Positions 46,350 to 59,458 of a stretch of 64,000 nt of DNA are shown one piece after another. Each line of letters opens with the position of its first letter. Positions within the stretch are counted from its first letter, which is position 1. The translations under genes were made by a program, and so were the position numbers. Source of the stretch: Antitrichia curtipendula. Its lineage: Eukaryota; Streptophyta; Bryopsida; Hypnales; Leucodontaceae. The DNA is taken from NCBI GenBank assembly GCA_951230915.1, contig OX579633.1:26012574-26076573 (forward strand), in the 5' to 3' direction. Under the pieces are notes generated by a model. It had not been told where the DNA came from, did no database searches, and saw only the letters and a list, made by a program, of their open reading frames with translations.

Positions 46350-46502
46350 ATCTTTAATTTTGAGATAAGCCAAGACCTATTACTAAAGTACTTTGCCAAA
46401 AAAGATTTGATTTATGGATTCGTAGGTACATTCTTCATTTCTACAATAATCTTGAGAGTCATCCATTGACCACTTTTTGGTCCTAGCGTAGTTGAGGGTT
46501 AA
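46350..46502. mobile_element. Degenerate copy of the short TTAA MITE
   Basis: The interior, with GATTTGATTTATGGA, GTAGGTACATTCTTCATTTC and AGTCATCCATTGACCACTTTT, aligns with the 149-bp element at 927-1075. The right end GAGGGTTAA at 46494-46502 is kept; the left terminus is too diverged to fix. Confidence 0.55.
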
Positions 46503-49500
46503 GCTACCTCCACCTCCAATAAAGTTGGAGTTCTTTTTTTCTTTTCTTTTGTTCTTTTAGCACATTCAAACTAATTTAATTGAAAAAAAATTGTGTAGGG
46601 TTTGTAAATCTGCATAAATTGTGGACTTGCACACCACTCTTTGCCATTGGTTTGCAGCAAGCTTATGGTGTTGCATTATATAGTACAATGCTGTGATAAA
46701 AAGATTGTCATGTCTTTTTGTTTCCGCACAAACGTACCCATTTTAACACAAAATCTTTCACAATTTTTATACGATTCTTACATCATTGCATTCTTATATA
46801 GTTTCAATCATGCAAACCAAACTTCAACTTCAAAAAATTAAAACTCCATTTTTGGTGAATTTTTTACATTAAATTTCATGATATTATATGATAATTGATT
46901 GAAAGTTGTCAATGATGAATTATCAAAATTCGGTTGTACGCACATGTTGGAATCATCCATAAGTGCATCTTTTCTTCTAGACAAAATTGTAAGAAAGTTT
47001 CAAAATTTACACTATAGATAGTTCAATGCCAAGTTGTCTCATACTCTAGTTCTATAAAATAAGTTTTTATTTGTTGTAACTAGATTTTAATATTTGACCC
47101 TTACAATACAACTAGTAATGTACCTCTGAATATAATGGTACTAATGCTTTTGGATACTTGCAACCTAACTTAGAATGATCCATAGTAGATCCTTTGGTCA
47201 TTTCATATATTTAGACTTGGTCACCAACAATTATTTTTTGAAAGAACAATAAGTTTATTTTTTATGTTCATAAAATTGCTACTTTTCAATCCAATTCTAA
47301 TCCTACACTATATTGTGACAATGTGAACATGAACTCATAATTGACAATATTAGGTTGCAACAAAGCAAAATTGGCCCTTTGACCGCTTTTCAATCTTCAA
47401 ATTTTCTCTCTCTTTATGATCTCATTTTACAATTGTATATGCATGAAATTAATTGTATTCATTTTTATTAATATACTTATATATCTTCTAAAAGTCATAT
47501 AAATTTTAGATTTTTTGATAATTTTTTAAAAATTACTATTCATTATTGAATAAAACATAGAAAAAAATTCATATCAAATACAATTTATGACTTTAATTTT
47601 TTTTAATCTCTCTATCGGTGTATATTATAGTATAGATCATTATGGTGTAGAAGACTTTGCCTTGTCATTCTAAAGTTAGAAAATAGGCACTTCATTATAA
47701 TAGGCCTAAAATTCAATTTGCAATGAAATTTTTAATTTTTGAAATTTTCCAAAATTAAAATTAAAATTAGAAAATAGACTTAGTACACTTCAAATTATTA
47801 GTTGGGATTAAATTCAAATAAGATCATTTTAATTGCTAAAATTTAAATAAAGAGAAAGGAACAAAAGTTGCCAAAATATATGGCACAGTTATTAATGGCT
47901 TGATCCATATATTTGCCATTTTATTATATAGGAAGGTCTAAAATATCACTAGAAGGGAATATCTAACATCATTCATTGAAAATAAATCCTAATGATTCCT
48001 CCAAAATCTTGATGAAAAAACATTATTTTCAACGTCTTTGAAATCATCAAAAAGACACAAAACATCCTCTCAAGCATTTCTAGATTATCCCATGAAGTTC
48101 AATGATTTGAGGCCCAAAATTGCTTTAAAATACTCATATCTAAAAGCAAGGCTATAATATTCATCTATATTTTCTAATAAATCCAACTATAGAATCTTTT
48201 AGTTAACTTGTTCGAGTACATTCTCCCAAAAGTTTAGATTGAACCCCTCCATCAATTACAAGATCAATGTGCCTAAACTTCAAGAAATATTTTTTTAGAG
48301 CCCTTCGTATAGCTAAAGTTTTGTCTTCAACATCTTAACCAAAAAAAAATTATGTCCTATAATTTGTGCAATTTAGTCAATAAGATACAAATGGATTGAA
48401 AATTTAAAGGCAAAAAAACTTTCATAATCATCTTTAAAAAATTATAAAGTGGTAGATATAACCTAATTAAAGAAGAACTAAGTTGCTAATAACTTTGACA
48501 AGAATTTGAGAATTGTCAATTCTAATTTTGATGAAAGTGTTCTAACAAGCAATATGTATCCCATGTTGTTGTTTTAATTTTTAATTTTTTAAAATTGTGT
48601 ACAATAAACAACTTCATATGTTGTTTTGCCTTCATTGCTTGCAAAATAATACTCCACGCAACTTTCATCTCATAAGTTGAAATTGATTGTCTCGAAGATC
48701 TTTGTATAGGTATCAATCTATCCAAGCAAATACCTGAATTTAATTCATCTATAGTTTTGAACATATTTTTAACTAACTATTTTGAAAGTTAATTTTTTTT
48801 AACTATAATTTTTGCAATACTTATTAGAATGATGTGCAGGGAAGCTTCATCCATAGAATATTGTGAGTAGAAGCTATTTTAAAAGTTTCATGCAAAATAC
48901 CCAAAATTTGAAGTTAGTAGCATTTAACAAGGTTTCTAAAAAGTCTAAAGTGGATTCCTTCGACCTTTAGAAGTTAAATTTGAGTTTTTAGTAAATAATT
49001 ATACACAATGAGTTATGCAACTTCAAATAACAATGAAAATTCTCATTTGGAGCTAATTTAATGGGAACCACCCAAAGTTTGTATTCCAACATCCATTCAA
49101 GAGTTTCATTTAACTTATGGGCATGATGCTAAATCCATCCTACAAAGTAGGCCTTACAAGGTGAATTTTGTGTTCTGTAAGGTAATTGTAAAAACAAGGC
49201 CCCTATTTTGTGTTGTGTTAATTTTATGTTCTTCACTTCTCCTAGGTAATTTGGGTCCTTGAGGAAATCAAAATTTACAAATTTTATTATGTATAAAAAA
49301 TAAAAAAATTCTTGTTTTTTTTCTAGGGATAAATTTACCTTGTAGGGCCCATTTTGTAGGATGGGTTTAGTATCTTGCAACTTATAGCACTTGCAAAAGC
49401 TAAATCAATTATGATAGAACCACCCATTCCCAACCAAGAATCCATACTCAACCTGTATAGTACAAGCATTTCCAACCAAAGTTTAGAATGTTTTTTTTTC

Positions 49501-49568
49501 TCATTTTCAAGGTTGGGATTAATAAGGTCATGACACATGTTTCAAAATAGTGAGCAAGAAAGTAGTTC
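46503..49568. other. AT-rich repeat field without genes
   Basis: The sequence around 46830-46930 carries the phrase CCATTTTTGGTGAATTTTTT shared with several TTAA elements. At about 49195-49270 lies a copy of the dispersed repeat with CCCCTATTTTGTG and CTTCTCCTAG also seen at 10.7 kb and in the foldback. No gene is supported. Confidence 0.45.
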
Positions 49569-50059
49569 TTAACCCTTAAGCGCTCGAACGACCATTTTTT
49601 GGTTGATGTCCGACTTTGGGCATAATTTTTGGACAAAAAAAATCTTTTTTTCAGTTTTTTTTTTTTTTTTTTCAAAACCTTGAATTTCCTTTCAATAGCA
49701 CAAAGTATTTAGAATTGGCTAGTGTTGAAAAACTTACTATTTTAGGAAAGTGTTGGTGTTCTCATTTCTAGATCTTATGCATTTTTTTACAAATCAATAG
49801 AAACCACAATTTTGACCAATCAAAAAAAATTCAATCCTAAAAGTAAAAATTGTATTTTTGGTGAATTTTTGAAGTTACATCTTCAAAATTCATTTGAAGA
49901 GAATCTCAAAATAATTCTATAATTTTGACTGTACAAATATTTTCTACTTTTCATGCTTCACATTATCTTCTTTGATACAAACTTCAAAAAAAGTTATAGA
50001 ACTTATATTTTATAACACATTTGTACTTTGTCTGAACCCCTTGGGCTTTTAGGGGTTAA
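49569..50059. mobile_element. TTAA-flanked inverted-repeat element (491 bp)
   Basis: The left end is TTAACCCTTAAGCGCTCGAACG and the right end is CCTTGGGCTTTTAGGGGTTAA, with TTAA on both sides. The inner part carries the phrase GTATTTTTGGTGAATTTTTG found in related elements. No coding capacity. Confidence 0.7.
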
Positions 50060-50724
50060 ATGGTCAACTAGGGGTGGTTCTACCATCGGCAATTAAGTAA
50101 TTCAAGGATTGAAATGAGTGTGACTCAGTGGGGGTTTAGCAGTACAAACAATAATCCATCATTGATGCTCACCAGGTATAACTCTTCAAAATGATATCAC
50201 ATGTGTGTCAAAGAAATAAAAATGATATCACGTGTGCGTCCAAAAAAAAATGATATCACATGTGGGAGGTAAAAGGTATAACTAACTTATTGTACTCAGC
50301 ATAAGACACCACACTGCAGTGTTTTTTTCACAGGCGTAATTTCGCGTGAAGGCAAAATTTCAGAGTGATTTTCTTTCAAAACTTAATTGGATTTTGTTGT
50401 CGCCCTATGATGGATGATAATTATTAAAGTATAGATGAAATCTTCAAAAATTGAATAAATAAAGTATAAATTTGTAGATGAAAAATATTTTCTGTCCAAA
50501 AATGAATACATGACGGATTTTATTGTTGCCAACAAAAGAGAATTTTCTAAAGTCCCTAGTAGGGTTAACGTTGCCATACTGAGTTGTTGGTTTCAAGTGT
50601 CATATCCTACAGGGTTTTTTCAGACACATGCATGAAGAACCCACTGGCTAAATGACATCCATGAACAGATTATTTACAGGGCAATCATCAAGGTAGAAGG
50701 AATTCTGAAAATAAACAAGTTGAC
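50060..50724. other. AT-rich spacer with short direct repeats
   Basis: Three copies of AATGATATCAC(A/G)TGTG lie close together at 50190-50265. No gene is seen. Confidence 0.45.
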
Positions 50725-50965
50725 AAGGAGGGTGAAGCCCAACAAGGAATGTCTATTTATTTCAAAAATTTCAACATCAAGGAGATTGCCTAATATAAAA
50801 GCCCGTTTAGAAATGGATGAAATATGTGTTCAATGAATGGAAAATCCATAATCACCAATTACAAGAATCAATAGGACATTTCATGCACCAATAGGAGATT
50901 TTGAAAAATAATCCTCCCACAAAATAAATAGGACATTTCTTGGCGGGGTTTACAAATACCAATTA
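50725..50965. repeat. Dispersed repeat, copy 2
   Basis: This matches 32515-32760 on the same strand. The shared order is GGTGAAGCC, CAA-GGAATGT, AAGGAGATTG, AATGAA-TATG, CAATGAATG-AAAATCC, GACATTTCTTGG and TTTACAAATACC-like sequence. Confidence 0.65.
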
Positions 50966-52887
50966 TTTTAAAAAGCTCCAAAACTCTCACTTGTGAGCTA
51001 CTCCCTAAATAAAGAGTACAAGTCATAGTACCATTGATAGTTGTTTGACTAGAAATGTGACTTTGGCCCTTCAAATCACAATTGTCCGAGTATTGGAAGA
51101 AAGGCCCTCTGAACCACAATTGTCCAAATATTGGAAGAGAAGAAAATTAAAAAGCCCCCCCCCCCCCCCCCCTCCCCACCTCCCCACCTCCCCCCCTCCC
51201 ATTTTTGAATGTTATAGTTTCAGAGATTTCAATGAATTAGACCTAAACAAAGTAGTTTTCAAGGGACACGTGAAACTTCAAATGACTGTCTACTAGTTGT
51301 TAATTTTTTGGTAGTAGTTCCAAGACCAATTGCAATAGAAAAATGAATGAAGTAGGCAAGGATTCAAGCCCATGTAGAGATTTAAGTTCATGAAATATCA
51401 TTTTGGAATGGAAGGAGTAGTATTTACACTTGTGACACTAAAGAAAAAGAGACACAATATATATATATATTGGGGGTAAAAAGGAAGGATCAACCCATCT
51501 TTGCTGCAAATGATTTATAAACAAAATTATTTTATAACATTGACTTTTCTCCCATGTGAATTTTTATTTTTTGAAAAAATAATTCCCAATCATGATTTTG
51601 GCATCTCTCTCTATATGTACACTTTTTAATTTAATTTAATTTGCCAAACCTGCACTACAGCTACTGTAGATTTATAGGTAAGGTAGGTGATTCTTGTGAA
51701 CCTTCAAATTTATGTGATACCATTTTACAACAGTAAATGTACATTGCAACATTTAATGCTGGGCTATCAAATAATACATGGACTCCTCGAGGTGCAATTA
51801 TCACCAGCCAATCAAGTTTCATGTACACGGCATTTGCAGGACCTGCCAAGGACACTTTTTTATCTTTTGGATGGTCAAACAGCCTTTGTCCCATTTGATC
51901 CAAAAAAAAAAAAAAAAAAAAAAAACTTTGTGCATATTGAAAAATGGATGATTTTCATCCATTTTTTGTGTGCAACTTTATAGATGCTATATCCACATCA
52001 TTGAGTTAAGTTCAAGACATTTAAGTTGTTTTTAAAAAAATTTAATGGGGTACTTTATCAAAAGAATAGCACACAATCTAATGCATTTCGATACTTTGAG
52101 CTTTTTTCCTTCAAAAATTTAATTTTGACATTCATAACTAAGGTAGCCGACCTCATTCCGACCAGGGACCTATTTTTGTTATGTAGGTTACTCTCTTTCC
52201 AATCAACAGGAAAACAATAGTGATTAATTATGGCACAATTTCTAATGCAATCGTGGCGCATTACAATTGGCTGCAGTCTTGGTTGATTTTGCAACCAACC
52301 TGTGGTTGGAAATAGAGAGACCTATGTGACAAGAATAGGTCGAACATAATCCTCAACTAAAAAATTCATAGTAGTTATGTTTTGAGGGAAAAAAATATGG
52401 AATCTTTTTTAATTCTATTTTTGTACATAAGAAAATTTCTCCACTCAAGAAATCTGTTCTCCAAATATGCATAATTGCTTAAATGGTCAGAATGAGGTCG
52501 ACTGTCTTATTTCTTTTGCTTTTGAGCAAACTTAACAAAATGAAAGCTTCTAATGTGTAGTTTGTAATCTACTTGGAAATTTTGATAAAATTCTATAAAA
52601 TAAGCATTTTAGTGTTGAGGATCTATAACTATGTTTCTAAATATGGAAGGATACAAAAAAATTCTTTATACCACAACGTTGTATTTGATATGAATTTTAT
52701 TCATTATTTCTTACAATTCATGATAATTTGAAATTTCTACAAAAAAATTCATGATAAATAGTAGATGTGTGATTTCAACTATGAAAATGAAATGAAAAAA
52801 ATCCACTCGTAAATAGAGGAGAAATGGAAAATAAAGAGTGCGGAATTGTCAAGTTTGACTACGGTCAAAGGCTCTGTCTTTTAGGAA
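50966..52887. other. Spacer with C-run and A-run tracts
   Basis: A run of 18 C at 51155-51172 continues as CTCCCC repeats to about 51199. An AT dinucleotide run lies near 51458-51468 and a run of about 25 A at 51901-51925. No recognisable gene is seen. Confidence 0.45.
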
Positions 52888-53497
52888 TTAAAACCCTATT
52901 GTAAAGGACCGGGGGTGTTTGAACATAGTCCTTGTTTTCTTGACAAGCTCTTGTAACAAGCATAATTCTTCATTTGTGTAGAATAATTTTGATGATTGCC
53001 ATCGTTGAAATGAAAAAATACTTCTTTAGCTTTCCTATAAAAAAAAAATTATCAACAAAATCGCACAAGTTTTGAGAAAATGACACTTTTGACAAGATTG
53101 GTGAAAGATGTTCAGTTAGGGAGTACTTTGTATGTATGTTGAAATCAAAATGTTGAAATCTGAATGCTCAAAGTTTCTCCAAAAATTCTGAATTTTTTCC
53201 ACAAGTGCATATTATCAGAATATTGATGTATAATTTTTTTCAAATCATTTTGAATTGTAGAAAAAAAGATATGAAAATGTGAAGTAATGACCCACAATGC
53301 CTTTTTCGTTCTCAAAAAATTCACCAAAAACTCCACAACCAATCATTTCTCGATTGGATTGCACCAAAGGATTAAGTAGAGAAAATCATCTAGGATCTCT
53401 TTGTTATTTACGGGATGTTAGTGAGGTTCACATATCAAATTTTTTACAAATGTAATTGTAGAACCATGTGGTGGTCTTATGGTCCTTTAGGGATTAA
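52888..53497. mobile_element. Probable degenerate TTAA-type element
   Basis: The right end GGTCCTTTAGGGATTAA is clear. The left end TTAAAACCCTATTGTAAAGGACC is imperfect. The interior carries AAAAAATTCACCAAAAACTCC, the complement of the phrase found in the 49.6-kb element, which supports common descent. Confidence 0.5.
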
Positions 53498-54879
53498 TTG
53501 GTAATAGGCTCGTCCTTCCATGCTTGAGGCAAGTTTAGAAGGACACAAGGGAAACAAGTCCAAGCAATCCATTTGATTTGTTCTTGCCTTTTCAATTTTA
53601 GAATAGAGTGTCTAATATACATGTTCAATTATATCCACTCATTTTTTAACCCCTAAATGCCTGAGGGATCAAATTATGGTGCTGATAAAACTTTGATGTT
53701 AAGTAAAACCATACCAAATTACTATTTTTAGTATTTTATGTTTAAAAAAATTTATTTTTGAAGTTTAGTTTTAGCATTCCAAAATCTGATTTGGATAATG
53801 AATGATTATAATTTTTTCTACTCAAATTTTGTGCAAGGGTGTCCATTGCAAAGCTTGATTACCTAGTATTAAGGGCTTTTAGAAATGAGCCTCAAATACA
53901 CTAGATCTTGGAGAAAAAATCACATTAGAAATTAATTTATAGAAATTGTAGAGTAGATTTTTGAGAACCTACCTCTTGAAAAGAGGCATGCAATTTTCCG
54001 AATTTCACAAATTTTGGCAAGTTCAAAGGGGACCAAAATTAAAGAAATTTTCAAGACATTTACAAGTGAGGTCTCAAGTGAGGTAGGGGAATTAATCAAA
54101 TGTGCTCTCTTGCCGTGAAACAAATTCAAACTCAAGCAAAATCAAGCATCAAATTGCTTGAAGCGGTTTTGACTTCATTGGCCCAAAGGTAAAATTTTGA
54201 GCTTGTTGTGTGAAAACCCTTGGCTTCCATTCAAAGCTGAGATTTTTACCTACAATATAAGGTGGATACACCCAAAACCGCCACTTTTTGCTACTGAGCC
54301 TAGTTACTACTATTAGATTGGTCAAATTTTCATATATTATTGTTGGCAAGTGAAAGGAGGTTTCAACCCACCAGAGAACGTGACATTTGGACACCGTATG
54401 CAAAAGTTATTAAGGGTCAAAGTTTGTTTCTGAAAGCGCTCCATCCAAATAGGTACATAACTGATTTTGAAAATGTACACAACCTGTAGATGGCACTTTA
54501 AGGTCAGGTGCCATTTGGGGGGGCCTACCTTACTAATTGAGGTCATTCAATTATTGATTAAAAGCAATTAGACGCAAAAATAATCATCTTTGTTCAAGTT
54601 GATTGCAACAACGAGGTTGACTAGATCATTCTTTTGATTATTGCTAAGTTTTGCCATTGGTGTGATTACAAGTCACTATCACTATAAACTTTAATCTTAG
54701 GTATGATTGGGAGCTTAGCTTCATTTTCAGGCAATTTTGTTGTTGGAAAGTTTATGACAAGAGTTTTCCATTCATGTGGGTCACATGGATGTGGTTGGGG
54801 CAATGATTTAGGGAATCGCACATAAACTTCTTGTGAATGAATGGTATTCATATGTTTTCCGGTGATTATGAAAAATGGT
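53498..54879. other. AT-rich spacer with an unpaired TTAA-type terminus
   Basis: TTAACCCCTAAATGCC at about 53647 looks like a left end of the same element family, but no matching right end was found. Base composition becomes less AT-rich after about 54150. No gene is supported before the Rep-like relic. Confidence 0.4.
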
Positions 54880-55638
54880 GTTGCCCATGTTGTGGATCAT
54901 GAAGGCAACAACTCAAAAAGGTAGACATTTGGGTGTAGAAAAAGCAACAGTTTTCCAAGGAAAAGGAGATGCAACTATTGTAACAAAGAATGCACACAAC
55001 AAAAGAGCAATGCCAGACTTAGTTACTAAAAAACCCGCAAGGAAAAAGCCCACTTGTAGAACCAAAAGAATTGGATCTCATTGTCACTATAGCCATGGGC
55101 AATTCTGACATTCCCCTTGAGTGTTTGAAGAAACTTGAACAACTAATTGAAAAAGAATGCATGTCTGGATTGTGCTTGATTAAACGAGGTGGAGCTTTAT
55201 CGAGGCTCCATTTACAAATGATATATTGGATTCTAGCATCCTCAGTTGCCACAAGTTAATAAATGCATCAAATGTTATTTTGGATGGAATAAAGCCGAAG
55301 CAACTTCAGTGGGTCACCACATTTTGACTTAAATCCTTTGGAACATTGGTTTGCACACTTTTGTTGGCATGTTGGGATACTGTATCAAAGACAAAGAAAA
55401 TGTCATTTTGACCATGTGCACCGCAATGTGACCCCTAAGCAAATAGTAGAAGACATTGAAGAGTATGTCAAGCACAACATTCCGTTTGCGAAGAACAAAG
55501 TCATATTGACTCACAACAACCTCAATAAAAGGGGAACAACATTCTTCAAATACAAATTGAAGAGGCAAATGGAAAGTACTCTTCCCGGCTGCTTGTTGCC
55601 GATGTTGCCGTCAAAATTTTTGGAAACTTTATCCACAT
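54880..55638 (+). pseudogene. Relic of a replitron-like HUH Rep gene
   Basis: Read across frames, the segment keeps the order of the Rep-like proteins of eukaryotic replitron-type repeats. A Lys/Arg-rich stretch (about 55030-55070) is followed by IVTIAMGNSDIPLE and LEQLIEKECMSGLCLIKRGG, then SRLHLQM where a His-hydrophobic-His motif is expected. Further on come GMLGYCIKDK (about 55367-55397) with the candidate catalytic Tyr, then FDHVHRNVTPKQI, and KNKVILTHNNL with FKYKLKR and LPGCLLPM. At least one frame change separates the Tyr motif from the following segment, stops lie between blocks, and the first His of the HUH pair reads Arg. It is a dead fragment; no termini are identified. Confidence 0.55.
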
Positions 55639-56021
55639 AGTTTAGTTTGCTTATTTTGAAAATTCTTTTCTAACAAACAATATCCAAAAATATGTACTTA
55701 GAGAATTTGGAATTCTCTTTCAAGTGCCATCAAACTTCAATAAAAACTAAAATAGTGTAATTATATGAATCATACTTAGACACTTATTTGGATACATTTA
55801 GGTCATTTTTTAGTAAATTGTAAGTAATTCGTTGATGTCTGAAGATGGTATCTACTAAAAGTGCCCCAACTCCAAAAACATGGATCCTCGTAAATTCATG
55901 AAGATAAATATTGGAATTTTTAAAATATATTAAGAACTGTATTTGTAGAACCTCTTCCATTCCAACTTTAAAAATTCTTAACTTATTCTATAAGAGATTT
56001 AAAAATATGAATAAAAGTGTG
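55639..56021. other. AT-rich spacer
   Basis: Nothing recognisable is seen between the Rep-like relic and the next TTAA element. Confidence 0.4.
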
Positions 56022-56481
56022 TTAACCCCTTAAACATCGAGAGTCTTCTCTTGAATTGACAATTTGGAAAAATCATTATAAAGAACTCCCAAAAATCCCT
56101 TCAAAATTCAGTTACAAACAAAATATTATCATTTTTGGAGTATAGCTTGTTGGAATGGATTTCAAAGGAGGTTCTCTTGGCACAATGATTTTTTGAATTT
56201 TTTGTATTCTTTACATCTATTATCTCATTTTTGCAATTTCAATTTTGAACTAGAGTCAATGCAATTTTGGCTTTGTCAACCACTTGACATATTTCTACAT
56301 TTGTAATTGAAAAAAAATATGTACTCTAGTAAAACCAAATCCAACTAATAGATAGGACAAGAACTTGATCAAATATCTTCACAAATTAGAATGACTTTCA
56401 TCCAAGCAACAACAAGAAAGAAACAAGAATATATATTTGTTCATCATCTAAAAATTGGATGACGAAGCGCTTAAGGGTTAA
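56022..56481. mobile_element. TTAA-flanked inverted-repeat element (460 bp)
   Basis: The left end is TTAACCCCTTAAACATCGAG and the right end is GACGAAGCGCTTAAGGGTTAA. The right terminus is nearly the complement of the left terminus of the 49.6-kb element (TTAACCCTTAAGCGCT), which ties the two together. No coding capacity. Confidence 0.7.
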
Positions 56482-58000
56482 AAGTGACTTCTACTTGTCT
56501 TTAACAAATAGAGTCCACAAATTGTTCTAAATTTTTTTTTCATGTGTACAATTCCTTTGAGAATCTAGATTGTCACTTAGAAGCATGTTTTCTAGATATC
56601 TCACCTTAATGACAAGACTCATAAATTTGCAAAGAAGTGGATATTGTAGGAGTTTTCTTGTTATTGCAACATCTATTCCATATGCTTGGACTTAATCAAT
56701 ATTGGATGCGTGAACTTGAAACCTCTTGTCACCCATAGATACTAATTTCCATAACAAGATGTCAAGGTGGCATTTGAAACAAGTTCATGCGAAGGCAATG
56801 TTGTTTAATGTCATGTTCAATCTTTTGTCTTTCTCTTAGTAGTCTTTTAGCATTTGTGTTAGAGTCGTCATCATATTTACACACATGTCACCAAAAAATT
56901 AAGCAAATGAATTTCCAATTTTATTCCAAATTGCAAAATATTTAATGTCTTTTAATTGCATGTATCTTTTAAACAAATAGATACTATATACTACATAAGT
57001 TATTCTTAAAAACTTTAAGTTTGGGTACAAGATATTTATTGTATTTCTGAGTCTAATTATACAATATGTAATTGATGTGTGTCAAATGAACATTATTAAA
57101 ATTTTGTAAACAATAACTTTGTGATTTTATTTTCTCAAGCATCTTGTAGCCAAGTTTTTGTATCGCTTTATTTCATGTCACATTAGATCCGACCCTAGAG
57201 GATTAGTAGGCATGACCCAAGGTCTTCTGTCTCTCCTTTCCCATAATTAATTAATTTTCACCTTCTTTACAAATTCTCAGAAATATACAGATATAATTTA
57301 AACTCATCTCAAAATTGATATTTCTATTTTATATGCTACCTAGGGCCTTCAAGTGTTCTGGACAATAATGCATTATTTTTTAATATCAATCATTAGTGCG
57401 CATTTTGAAATGCAAGAAAAAACAATGTTTGATGACTAAAATGAAAACTAAAAATATTTGAAATTTTATAATATGAAGATAAATGAGATATGAGATAAAG
57501 TCTTTAAATTGAAAAGAAATAAATGTAAAGGAATTTGGTCTATGTGTTATATGTGGATATATAAAATAAAAAAATTAATAGAATTTTATTCTATTAATAA
57601 TCTCTACACTATTCGCATACACAAATTCCTAAATTTCAAATTGTCGTTGTATTGTACTCTAAATTTTTGAACATATAAAAATGGTTAATTAAGTACAAAG
57701 TAATAGATTCTAAGAATAAACAGCATTGTATTACATTTGCAATTCAATAAGGTGATATTAAATAGATGAAACAAAAATTAAGGTAAATTAGGGTCTTCAT
57801 AAAGAATTTGCAGTTTAACAATGTTTGCATTGCAGCCACTCAAATAGTCAACAACATGTTTGGATGCCCTATTATTTTATACATACCTGGATGAGAAAGG
57901 TTTGTTACTTTATTGGCTAGGATATAATTTGAAGGTATACTAATTCTTTTTCACCAAATTTTATATAAGTTATGTATTTCAACTATAACTTTAGGTTCTC
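56482..58000. other. AT-rich spacer
   Basis: This is strongly AT-rich sequence with no frame above 60 codons and no recognised repeat boundary. Confidence 0.4.
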
Positions 58001-59458
58001 TGCAAGAAACACTTGTTGTTTTTGTCTCAAAATTGCCTGTTTCAGTGAGTATTAGTTATGACTTTTGAAATTAAGTTTTTTTAAAATGGAATGAAATATG
58101 GATGATTTGTAATAATATGTTTCTACAAATTCATATTTAAAAATATTCATCTCTAAAAGTTACGTACAAAAAAAGAACAAACAAAAATGACAAAAAATAA
58201 ATGTACTTTGGTGTTTTTTGTTTAGAAAATAGTAAAAAAATTCAATGAAATTCAATAAAAATTGGCCAGTTTTTCTAACTCAAAGGTTTTCCTTCTCAAC
58301 CATTTGCATCTTTGAGAAAAAAATTGTTTTTTCTGCACTTGCACAAAGTAGTGCAAGTGGAAGGTGGAGACTTTATTGTTTTTTTAAAATATCTTCTTTG
58401 TCTTGTATAAATTTAGTAGAAGACCTAGAATAGCCCAATTGTGACATTCAAATGGGGCGTTGCAGGAAACACTTGTCCTTCTTTTTTTGTCCCTTTGGCC
58501 TTGTATAGGTGGTTTTTGCTCATAACTTTTGCGTTGTATGTCTGTTTATATGAAATTTGAAATGAAAATATATATAATACTTGTAGACACATTAAATTAT
58601 TATTTTTTCAATTTAAAAATAACAATTTACTATTTCTAATTTATCCTAATGGGATGTCTACCTCAACCATTTTGGAGATATTTAGTACTATTTCAACCTA
58701 AAATTGCAAAATTTGAAGGTCAAACTTAGAACAAAAGGATTTCTTTTAAAGTTACACAAGCCTACAACAATTTTTTTCAAAAATAATAAAGTGTCCACCT
58801 TCCATATATGTTCAAAGTGCACTACTTTAAGTTTGCTCAAGTGTAAAGAACACAATTTTTTCCCAAAGATGCAAATGGCTGAAAAAAAACATCTTCAAGC
58901 TTGGAGTTATCTTTTGATTTTGATTTTTTTTTAATTTTTTAATTATTTTCAATTAATCAAATTTCAAAGTATCTATTATGTTGCATTTTGCATCACTTTT
59001 TTTTGTGCATAACTTTAATAGATAAATTTTTATAAGCCTGAATTTTCACAGTCATTCTGTTTTTAATGCTTTACACATTATTCATATTTTATTTCATTTA
59101 AAAAAAATTATTTCAAAAGTCACAATATTCTAGATTAAGGCAATTTTGAGCCCAAAACAGCATGTGCTTCTTGCAACTACCCAAATTTTCATTTTTGGGT
59201 CAAAAATAGGAATAAAGTCCTTCCCCCGACCCCCCTTTTCCATGAAAAATTAGACATCTAATCAAGGACTATTTATAAATAATAAAGTAATTTTTAAAAA
59301 GTGAAAAAATATTCAATTTCTACAACTATTCCATATAACTTCATTTCAAATTTCATATAAAATTGACATACAATGCAAAAATTATGAGCAAAAAAACCCT
59401 TGTCCAAAGCCAAAAGGACAAAAAAAAAGACAAGTGTTTCTTGCAATCACCCTCGGTG
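58001..59458. mobile_element. Two interleaved inverted-repeat pairs sharing one terminal motif
   Basis: The motif TGCA(A/G)GAAACACTTGT occurs at about 58010 and 58462. Its complement occurs near 59165 (as AGCATGTGCTTCTTGCA) and near 59440 (ACAAGTGTTTCTTGCA). Beyond the motif, arm 58010-58075 matches the complement of 59095-59175 (TCAAAATTGCC, GACTTTTGAAAT). Arm 58462-58580 matches the complement of 59335-59455 (GCTCATAA, TTGTATGTC, GAAATTTGAAATG). The order is A-B-A'-B', not nested. No transposase is seen; the open frames 58245-58433 and 58704-58934 have no recognised domain. Confidence 0.7.
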
